A stretch of DNA of 64,000 nucleotides from JAJFFW01 sp965263375 (lineage in GTDB: Bacteria; Pseudomonadota; Alphaproteobacteria; Caulobacterales; Parvularculaceae): NCBI GenBank assembly GCA_965263375.1, contig OZ253669.1, positions 1,178,001-1,242,000 on the forward strand, read 5' to 3'. Positions 43,660 through 51,038 of the stretch are shown piece by piece; positions within the stretch are counted from its first letter, which is position 1; each line of letters starts with the position of its first letter. The notes beneath the pieces were generated by a model. The model had not been told where the DNA came from. It made no database searches and saw nothing but the letters and a program-made list of their open reading frames with translations. The position numbers were made by a program, and so were the translations under genes.

Positions 43660-43781
43660 TCACTTTTTAAATGTGGCCATGATTTCGCCTTGTGTGCGCC
43701 ATTGAAAGGCCTGGGCCTGGCCTTCCTTCAGCCGTTCACAAGCTATATACTTAAAGTATTGAATTTATTCGGGGATATAAA

Positions 43782-44477
43782 ATGACGACAATCGCCCTCG
43801 TTGATGATGACCAAAATATACTGACCTCTGTCTCTATCGCCTTAGAATCGGAAGGTTATAAAGTCGCCGTTTTTGAAGATGGCGCGACGGCCCTTGAAAA
43901 AATCGCTGCCGCGCCGCCAGATTTGGTGGTTTCAGATATTAAAATGCCGACAATGGACGGAATGGAGCTTTTGCGGCGCATTAGGCAAAGCTCAGACCTG
44001 CCATTGATCTTCTTAACGTCGAAAGACGAGGAGATCGATGAAGTGTTGGGGCTTACCATGGGCGCAGATGACTACGTTAAAAAGCCTTTCTCTCAACGCC
44101 TTCTTTTAGAGCGAATCAAGGCGGTGCTGCGTCGCCGTCAGGCGCCGAGCCAAACATCGTCAGATGAAGAAAGTAAAGTCATCCAACGGGGGCGGCTATC
44201 TCTCGATCCTATGCGCCACTCTTGCATGTGGCAGGAGCAGCCGGTCACCTTAACAGTGACGGAGTTCCTGATTTTGCAGGCGTTGGCTCAACGACCAGGA
44301 TTTGTTAAAAGCCGAGACCAGTTAATGGATGCCGCTTATGATGATCAAATTTATGTCGATGATCGCACCATCGACAGTCATATCAAGCGTATCCGAAAAA
44401 AGTTCCGTGTCATCGATAAACAGTTCGATGCGATAGAAACCCTTTACGGCGTTGGTTATAAATATACCGAAAGTTGA
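43782..44477 (+). CDS. chvI: Response regulator ChvI
   Basis: 231 residues. Receiver domain (1-120) with acidic pocket VDDD, phospho-acceptor Asp52 in VVSDIKMP, Thr in IFLTSKDEE and Lys in DYVKKPFS. The DNA-binding domain is OmpR-type (TEFLILQALAQRPG, DDRTIDSHIKRIRKKF). Sequence and the following kinase identify the ChvG/ChvI pair, which in rhizobia and Caulobacter responds to cell-envelope and acid stress. The usual downstream hprK and PTS genes are missing here. Confidence 0.93.
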   Translation: MTTIALVDDDQNILTSVSIALESEGYKVAVFEDGATALEKIAAAPPDLVVSDIKMPTMDGMELLRRIRQSSDLPLIFLTSKDEEIDEVLGLTMGADDYVKKPFSQRLLLERIKAVLRRRQAPSQTSSDEESKVIQRGRLSLDPMRHSCMWQEQPVTLTVTEFLILQALAQRPGFVKSRDQLMDAAYDDQIYVDDRTIDSHIKRIRKKFRVIDKQFDAIETLYGVGYKYTES

Positions 44478-44521
44478 TCAGCCAATTGCGCCATAATTTT
44501 TTGTAGCTTCATTGACCGCAA

Positions 44522-46273
44522 TTGGCTTTAGCCGCCAGGGACGAGCCTTTGACTGGGCCAGTACAGAAAAAATTTTCTGATAAAAGATCCGCCGCCCCTT
44601 ATGGGCGGCGTGGGTTGTTGGTGTCCCGGCTTACCTTTACGATTGTCATCGCCAATTTGATTGGGTTGATGATTTTGTTGTTAGGTTCGTTTGCGCTGAC
44701 GCCCTACCGAGATGGCCTTATCCAAGCGAAGCTGGAAGGGGTGCGAGCCCAGGCGCAAATCATCGCTGACGTCTTGGGACAAGTTGCAATTGTTGAAAGC
44801 GATTGCGTTATCGAAGATCTAGAGGGCGTTCTCGATGATACCAGCGCGATTTGTCCTCTGTCCTTAAGCGGCGAGGATGTAAAGGCGGTTTTCAATCGGG
44901 TTTGGGATTCTTTTGAAGGGCGGGTGCGGATTTATAACGTTCCGCAACGCATTGTTGACCCGCCTTATAGCAATGCTGCCGACTATTTGATTGAAGATGT
45001 AGTATTACGGGAAGACGCGATTGTCGCTGAGATATTGCCGCCAATTCGGCAGCAAGGATTTGCGGCCCGTTTTGACGCCATGGGCGAGCGCCTCGCCAAT
45101 CGAATAACCCGTGTTTTGTCTGGAGGTTTTCGGCGTAAGGCCGCGCAGCAAACGATAGAGGCTGAACTTAATCAAGCCATGACGGCTTCTGCGTTTGCTG
45201 ATGGGCGGGGCGCGGCGTCCGTGCGGCTAAACGAAAATGGTGAATTGGTCGCCTCCGTTTCAATTCCCATTCGTAAGGTTCAGGCGATCTATGGCGTTGT
45301 AACCGCTGAAATTGGCGGCATCGACGATTTGGTTGCGCGCGCGCGTTGGTCTATTTTACCCTTTTTTGGTTTGGCCTGTTTAACGGCTGTCTTATCTTCT
45401 ATCTTATTAACCGGTATGATCGCGGCGCCCATCCGCCAGCTAGCATCGGCTTCCGATAAAGTTCGTGAAGGGATTGCTGGTGCTGGGCGCGCGCGGATTC
45501 CGGATTTTTCTGGGCGCCGTGACGAGATTGGCGAGCTTTCAAAGTCGTTCAAGTTAATGACGCAAGCAATCTATGACCGTATTGAAGCGATTGAACGGTT
45601 CGCCGCAGATGTCGCGCATGAATTAAAGAACCCCTTAACGTCTATTCGTTCAGCGACGGAGACGATGGAAATCGCCAAGTCGCCTGAAGCGAGAGATAAA
45701 TTGATGGGCGTCATTAAAAAAGATGTGGTTCGTATGGATCGTCTGATTACCGATATTTCCAATGCGTCCCGCCTTGATGCTGAACTCGCACGAGAGGCGC
45801 GAGAACCAACTGATTTGCGTCGGCTCTTGGCCGACATTGTTGATTTATATGGAGCGACGACAAAGGAAGGCGGTGTCCAGGTCGCTTTCGATCCGATTGG
45901 CGAGCCGGCCTATGTTTTTGCCAACCCAGCCGCCATAGGACAGGTGTTTCGAAACCTTATCGATAACGCCATATCATTTTCGGCTGCGTCAGGGACCGTG
46001 CGCGTTCATCTTATACGCGAGAGCGGGCAATATAGTGTCTATGTTGATGATGATGGGCCAGGCGTCCCTGTAGGCGCGCAAGAAAAAATCTTTGCGCGCT
46101 TTTACACAAAAAGACCTGAGGGGGCGGCCTTTGGGGATAATTCAGGCCTTGGCTTAGCGATTTCCCGTCAGATAATTGATTCTCACCAGGGGCGCATTTG
46201 GGCGGAAAATCGTGGCGGTGACGCGGCGCCAGAAGGCGCACGGTTTATTGTCGCCTTACCCGCCGCCGCATAG
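44522..46273 (+). CDS. chvG: Sensor histidine kinase ChvG
   Basis: 583 residues with a probable TTG start at 44522. Two membrane helices (about 38-60 and 280-302) bracket a periplasmic sensor of about 220 residues. Then HAMP, the H box FAADVAHELKNPLTSIRSA with His366, N box RNLIDNAISFS, G1 DDDGPGVP and G2 GDNSGLGLAIS. It lies 44 bp behind chvI. In relatives the small periplasmic protein ExoR restrains ChvG; I see no exoR in the window. Confidence 0.92.
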   Translation: MALAARDEPLTGPVQKKFSDKRSAAPYGRRGLLVSRLTFTIVIANLIGLMILLLGSFALTPYRDGLIQAKLEGVRAQAQIIADVLGQVAIVESDCVIEDLEGVLDDTSAICPLSLSGEDVKAVFNRVWDSFEGRVRIYNVPQRIVDPPYSNAADYLIEDVVLREDAIVAEILPPIRQQGFAARFDAMGERLANRITRVLSGGFRRKAAQQTIEAELNQAMTASAFADGRGAASVRLNENGELVASVSIPIRKVQAIYGVVTAEIGGIDDLVARARWSILPFFGLACLTAVLSSILLTGMIAAPIRQLASASDKVREGIAGAGRARIPDFSGRRDEIGELSKSFKLMTQAIYDRIEAIERFAADVAHELKNPLTSIRSATETMEIAKSPEARDKLMGVIKKDVVRMDRLITDISNASRLDAELAREAREPTDLRRLLADIVDLYGATTKEGGVQVAFDPIGEPAYVFANPAAIGQVFRNLIDNAISFSAASGTVRVHLIRESGQYSVYVDDDGPGVPVGAQEKIFARFYTKRPEGAAFGDNSGLGLAISRQIIDSHQGRIWAENRGGDAAPEGARFIVALPAAA

Positions 46274-46397
46274 ACCTTTTTGGTTTGAGGACATTTTTAA
46301 CTGCTGAAAAAACTTTCATAGCAATTGAGAGTGCGCGAATATCCGCGAAAGTATTGGCCGTATATACAATTGCATCGGCCGAAAGAAAGGTATTGAA

Positions 46398-47183
46398 ATG
46401 ACGGTTCGTTATGAGATGGCGCGTGACGCTGTTGCATTGATTACTTTAAATCGGCCCCAGTCTTTAAATGCATTTAATGGGCAAATGCGATCTGATTTTT
46501 TGGCGGCCTTGCGTGAGGCGGCGCGTGACGAAGCGGTGCGCGCGGTTGTTATTACGGGCGAAGGGCGCGGATTTAGTGCAGGCGCTGATTTGCAGGATAA
46601 CAATATAACGGATGGGGAGCCTCACCTATCAGTAGAGGACGTGCTGAATACGGAGTATTCACCCTTCCTCACCGTTATTCGAACATGCGACAAGCCAGTC
46701 ATAGCCGCCGTCAATGGACCGGCTGCTGGAATTGGAATGACGACGGCGCTGACTTGTGATTTAAGGGTAATGGGGCAAGAGGCATATCTTATGTCCGCAT
46801 TCGCAAATATTTCCCTTGTTCCTGACGGGGGGCTGACTTTGCTTTTAAGTGAAAAGCTTGGCTACGCCCGCGCGTATGAAGCGATGGTTGAGGCGCAAAA
46901 GCTTTCTGCGGCGTTTTGTTTAGAGGCTGGGCTCGTTAATCGGGTGGAGCCGACGGAAAATGTCGTAGAGGCCAGTCTTAAATGGGCTGAAAGCTTAACA
47001 GTGCGTGCGCCTTTGGCGATGGCGTTGACCAAACGTGCTTTACGGGCGGCGTGCCAGGAAGGCCTTAGTAAGGCGGCTTACATGGAGGCTATGCTGCAAA
47101 AGCAAGCGATGGCGTCTGAGGACTTTGTCGAAGGCGTCTCCGCCGTTATGGGCAAGCGCGCGCCTTCATTTAAGGGGCGTTAA
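46398..47183 (+). CDS. Enoyl-CoA hydratase/isomerase family protein
   Basis: 261 residues of the crotonase fold. ITGEGRGFSAGADLQDN and NGPAAGIGMTTALTCDLRV form the CoA oxyanion-hole regions, and SLVPDGGLTLLL carries the position of a catalytic acid (Asp here; Glu in classic hydratases). The family hydrates or isomerises enoyl-CoAs; the pattern looks closer to PaaG-like isomerases. It is a single gene, overlapping the convergent gspO by 4 bp. Confidence 0.88.
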   Translation: MTVRYEMARDAVALITLNRPQSLNAFNGQMRSDFLAALREAARDEAVRAVVITGEGRGFSAGADLQDNNITDGEPHLSVEDVLNTEYSPFLTVIRTCDKPVIAAVNGPAAGIGMTTALTCDLRVMGQEAYLMSAFANISLVPDGGLTLLLSEKLGYARAYEAMVEAQKLSAAFCLEAGLVNRVEPTENVVEASLKWAESLTVRAPLAMALTKRALRAACQEGLSKAAYMEAMLQKQAMASEDFVEGVSAVMGKRAPSFKGR

Positions 47184-47974
47184 ATCAGTTCCATGTATAC
47201 GGCGTTAAGCGCAAAAGCGCCGGCGATTGCTAGATAGGGGCCGAAGGGAATTTCGCTATCGGCCTTTACAGCCCTGCCTGCGATTGTTGCGCCTGCTATT
47301 GTTACAAGGGCAACTATTGAAGCGATAAAAACAATGGGCGCTAAGCTGGGCCAACCAGTCCAAGCGCCAAGCGCCGCTAATAATTTTGTGTCGCCTTGGC
47401 CCAGGCCTTCGCGTTGGCGTATGCGCTGATAAAGGGCGCCAAGTCCTCTAAAAATTAGATAGCCGGCCGCGGCGCCGATTACAGCTTGCTGTAAAGGAAC
47501 GAAGCGCCCATTCAGATTGGCGATTAGTCCTAGCCATAGGAGTGGGAGGGTAATCGCATCTGGTAAATAGCCGATATCAAAGTCGATGAAGGCGAGTGCA
47601 ATAAGGCTCCAAAAGAATAAAGCAATAAATAGCGCGTCTACGGTCGGGCCCGCCAGCTTATAGGCCGCCGCGCCAGCGACTGCGCCCATTAATTCAACGA
47701 TGGGATAGCGCATAGAAATAGGCGCCTTACAAAAAGCGCATCGTCCCCTTAGCAATAGATAACTTAGGACCGGAATTAGATCGATGATTCTTAGTGTTTG
47801 TTTGCAAGACGGGCAGTAAGAGCGGGGCAGCATTAAGCTTCCGCGCGATTCTTCTGGATCTTCTAACAACCCCCAAATGGCTGGCCCTCTGTGGATAACG
47901 ACGTTTAAAAAACTGCCGATTAGTAAGCTGAAGATGCCAGCTGTTGCAATAAAGACCCAGTCGTTCATTTGCAC
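47180..47974 (-). CDS. gspO: Prepilin leader peptidase/N-methyltransferase (GspO/PilD)
   Basis: 264 residues, polytopic. The cytoplasmic loop has two Cys pairs (YCPSCKQTL and CAFCKAPI), as in bifunctional PilD. The aspartic-protease residues lie in FIDFDIGYLPD and GQGDTKLLAALG (the GxGD motif). It cuts and N-methylates the pseudopilins GspG-K made by the operon starting at 53.9 kb. It is transcribed away from that operon, sharing an upstream region with the lipoprotein gene. Confidence 0.94.
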   Translation of the reverse strand: MQMNDWVFIATAGIFSLLIGSFLNVVIHRGPAIWGLLEDPEESRGSLMLPRSYCPSCKQTLRIIDLIPVLSYLLLRGRCAFCKAPISMRYPIVELMGAVAGAAAYKLAGPTVDALFIALFFWSLIALAFIDFDIGYLPDAITLPLLWLGLIANLNGRFVPLQQAVIGAAAGYLIFRGLGALYQRIRQREGLGQGDTKLLAALGAWTGWPSLAPIVFIASIVALVTIAGATIAGRAVKADSEIPFGPYLAIAGAFALNAVYMELI

Positions 47975-48095
47975 GATGTCCTAACCATTTTGAACCCGTA
48001 AATACTGGAATTTGCTCATGATACAATGCGCGTCTGTTGGCGGCTCTTCTTAGTGAGCGCATATTTTGCGCTCTTTGTGCGGTTTGTTGTGCGGC

Positions 48096-48139
48096 TTGTC
48101 ACAAAAACTAAACATTACCTTCACAAAAATCACATCAAC
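48096..48139 (+). promoter_or_regulatory. Pho-box-like direct repeats upstream of the lipoprotein gene
   Basis: Four consecutive 11-mers: TTGTCACAAAA, ACTAAACATTA, CCTTCACAAAA, ATCACATCAAC. Units 1 and 3 share TCACAAAA. The 11-bp period and (T/C)TGTCAC-like heads match PhoB binding sites. The array ends 93 bp before the ATG at 48233. Confidence 0.5.
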
Positions 48140-48232
48140 CGACCCTACCAGGGTTTTTAGAGCGGCGCGTGGGGCGACGTTCATTCCTGTTTTCACGGTT
48201 TTAACGCGTCATCGAAACGCGGGGGTTTTGAT

Positions 48233-50983
48233 ATGAGCCAAATCTCTAAATATCGTTCTTTATTCTTAGCAGGTAGCGCAATGGCGCTTCTTGCGGCTTG
48301 CTCCGACGCGGATGTTGCGTCTCCAGGGGCGACAGACACATTGAACGTCATCGTTAACCCAGGCGGCGGCACAGCTGGCCTCGCTAGCCTACCTCAGCCA
48401 TCATCACAGTCAGATTGTGATGCGATCAGCTCTGAGACAACCTTTGTCGATACATTTACGACACCAGGCGGAACAACTGTCAGCGCTTGTACGCTTGACG
48501 GCGCCACAACAGCGATCACATCGGACCTTACATTTAACGATGATGGTTCAGGCACTCCTGTTGTTATCGTAAACGCAACAACAATTCCTGATGGCGTTAC
48601 GCTAAACATCGATCCAGGCCTTGTCTTCTTTGGTTGTGGTGAAGATGACGCCCTTTTCATCGCTCCTGGCGGTCAGATCAACGCTGCTGGTACTGCTGAC
48701 AACCCAATCATCTTTACATCTGTTCAAGACCTTGAAGATGACGGCATCGCAAACGCTTCTTCTGCTCCTGGCGAGTGGGGCGGCCTTGTGATCAGCGGTA
48801 ACGCGCCAATCAACGATTGTGACGATCCTGGTGCGACTCCTGGTTCTGCTGGCTGTACAAAAGACGGTGAGGGTGGTTCTGGTTCATTCGGCGGCGACGA
48901 CCCATCAGACAACTCTGGTACGCTTCGCTATGTTGGTGTTTATCAAGCTGGTATCCTTTTCAGCTCTCTAAACGAGCTAAACGGTATCGCTTTCCAAGGT
49001 GTTGGCGACGCAACAACTGTTGAATTCGTTCAAGTTGCGAATGCTAACGACGACGGCATCGAGTTCTTCGGTGGTACAGTGAACGCACGTAACTTGGTTG
49101 TTACAGGCGCTCAAGACGACAGCCTAGACTGGACAGACGGCTGGGTCGGCAACGTTCAGTTCGCGATCGTTGAGCAAAACGAAGGCGAAGGCAACCGCGG
49201 CATCGAAGCTGACAACCGTAACGGTTCGCCTGACCTAACGCCACGTTCTAATCCAACGCTTTCTAACTTCACCTTTATCGGCGCTGGCGCTGGCGGTGAG
49301 AATGACGGCATCAAGCTTCGTCGCGGTACAGATGCTACTTTGGTGAACGGCATTGTAACGGGCTTCGCGCTTGACGGTTTTGATTTCGATGCAGACTCTG
49401 CAATCGCAACACCAACTGTTGACTCTGTCTTCTTTGGCGCCAACGGCGTAAACGTTGAAGATAACGCTGACGCCCAAGCAATCATCACTGCTGGTACAAA
49501 TAACGTAACCAACACAGCGACGACACTTGACGGCATCGTCCCTGGTGAGCTTGAAAATGCTGTAACCCCAACGCCAACCAACACACTTGGTTCATTCTTC
49601 ACACCAGCAAGCTATGCTGGCGCGATCAACCCAGCCACTGAAACAGCTGATAATAACTGGACAACAGGTTGGACGACTGGCCTTGGTTCTTCTGCTTGCC
49701 CAGAAGGCACAGTTCTCGTAAATGAGACAGTTACAAGTGATGCGTCTAAGTCAGTTTGTTCTGTAACGAGCCCGATTGTTGGCAATGTTACGCTTACAAG
49801 CGGCAACTTCTACGTTCTTGAAGGCGCTGTATTCGTTGGTGAAGACCAAGGTGCTGATCCTGCTAACCCAACAGCAAATGCTGAATCTGGCGTTCTAACG
49901 ATTGAAGCTGGTACAACGATCTTTGGTCGTGATGACCAAGCGGCTCTATTCGTTTCGCGCGGTTCTCAGTTGTTCGCAAACGGAACGGCTTCAGCCCCAA
50001 TCGTTATGACGAGCTCTGAAGATGTGAACAACCAAGCGACTGCTGCCCAGCAGTGGGGTGGTTTGGTCATCAATGGTCGCGCGCCAGTTAACGATTGTGA
50101 AGACCCAATGGCGACGCCAGGCGCAATCGACTGTGAAAAAGACGGTGAAGGCGGTTCTGGTCTCTTTGGCGGCATTACAACTGGTGATAACTCCGGCCGT
50201 TTGAACTATGTGCGTGTTCAGTATGCTGGCGTTCTCTTCAGCTCTTTGAACGAACTTAACGGTATTGCTTTCCAAGGTGTTGGCGACGGTACAGAAGTTG
50301 ACTTTGTCCAAGTTCACCTAAACGGCGACGACGGCGTTGAATTCTTCGGTGGTACTGTTGACGCAAGCCACATTGTTATCACAGAAGCTGGCGACGACGC
50401 ATTTGACTGGACTGACGGTTGGACGGGTTCCATTCAGTTCGGTATTGCCTCACAAGTTCTAGGCACCGGTAACCGTCTGATCGAAGGTGATAACCGTAAT
50501 GGTTCACCGGATCTAACACCACGTTCTGCGCCAAACCTTGCTAACTTCACATTGATTGGTGGTGGTAACGGTGGCGACTCAGACGGTGTTCGCATCCGTC
50601 GTGGATCTTTCGGTGACTACTACAACATCATCATCACAGAAGCTCGTGATGACGCACTAGATTACGACGATGACTCTGCTGCCGGATCTGCACGCTTTTT
50701 CACAAGCTTGATCATTGACGTGCCAGGTGATTCTTTTGACACAGATGGCGCTGCAATCTTTGCTGCTGGTGATGGTAACGAAGATAAAGGCACAACGACT
50801 TCTACGCTTACGGCTCCAACTGGCTTTACAGCTAAGTTGGTCCCTGGCTCAGAAGAAGCGATCACGCCAACAACTGGTTTGTCCGGCATCAATTCTGACT
50901 TCGTTGATGCTGACTATGTCGGCGCTGTCGAAGACGCTAATGACACATGGTACCAAGGTTGGACGCTACAAGGCAGCTTCTAA
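48233..50983 (+). CDS. Large duplicated beta-helix-like lipoprotein, probable T2SS client
   Basis: 916 residues with a lipoprotein signal ending LLAACSDAD (Cys23). Two homologous halves follow, offset by about 426 residues. Each has WGGLVI, an N-D-C block, DGEGGSG, NELNGIAFQGVGD, DDG(I/V)EFFGGTV, D(W)TDGW and DNRNGSPDLTPRS. Regular short strands, Gly/Asp turns and Asn-rich steps suggest a right-handed parallel beta-helix. No catalytic motif is recognised. The position between gspO and the receptor and T2SS genes, and codons rich in GGT, GCT and CGT, suggest an abundant surface protein exported by the T2SS. Function is inferred. Confidence 0.8.
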   Translation: MSQISKYRSLFLAGSAMALLAACSDADVASPGATDTLNVIVNPGGGTAGLASLPQPSSQSDCDAISSETTFVDTFTTPGGTTVSACTLDGATTAITSDLTFNDDGSGTPVVIVNATTIPDGVTLNIDPGLVFFGCGEDDALFIAPGGQINAAGTADNPIIFTSVQDLEDDGIANASSAPGEWGGLVISGNAPINDCDDPGATPGSAGCTKDGEGGSGSFGGDDPSDNSGTLRYVGVYQAGILFSSLNELNGIAFQGVGDATTVEFVQVANANDDGIEFFGGTVNARNLVVTGAQDDSLDWTDGWVGNVQFAIVEQNEGEGNRGIEADNRNGSPDLTPRSNPTLSNFTFIGAGAGGENDGIKLRRGTDATLVNGIVTGFALDGFDFDADSAIATPTVDSVFFGANGVNVEDNADAQAIITAGTNNVTNTATTLDGIVPGELENAVTPTPTNTLGSFFTPASYAGAINPATETADNNWTTGWTTGLGSSACPEGTVLVNETVTSDASKSVCSVTSPIVGNVTLTSGNFYVLEGAVFVGEDQGADPANPTANAESGVLTIEAGTTIFGRDDQAALFVSRGSQLFANGTASAPIVMTSSEDVNNQATAAQQWGGLVINGRAPVNDCEDPMATPGAIDCEKDGEGGSGLFGGITTGDNSGRLNYVRVQYAGVLFSSLNELNGIAFQGVGDGTEVDFVQVHLNGDDGVEFFGGTVDASHIVITEAGDDAFDWTDGWTGSIQFGIASQVLGTGNRLIEGDNRNGSPDLTPRSAPNLANFTLIGGGNGGDSDGVRIRRGSFGDYYNIIITEARDDALDYDDDSAAGSARFFTSLIIDVPGDSFDTDGAAIFAAGDGNEDKGTTTSTLTAPTGFTAKLVPGSEEAITPTTGLSGINSDFVDADYVGAVEDANDTWYQGWTLQGSF

Positions 50984-50998
50984 TCTGGAATGTAGCTT

Positions 50999-51020
50999 GG
51001 GGCGAGCGGAAGCTCGCCCC
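50999..51020 (+). other. Perfect 9-bp hairpin between lipoprotein and receptor genes
   Basis: GGGGCGAGC-GGAA-GCTCGCCCC, 15 bp after the lipoprotein stop. No T-tract follows. It likely stabilises the upstream mRNA or causes partial termination, so that lipoprotein exceeds receptor. Confidence 0.55.
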
Positions 51021-51038
51021 ATCATTTAAAAGGTATTT

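Noticed and set aside
49156..49602. Long minus-strand ORFs opposite the lipoprotein gene
   Set aside because: They mirror the repetitive Gly/Asp/Thr codons of the real gene and have no start signals or known motifs.
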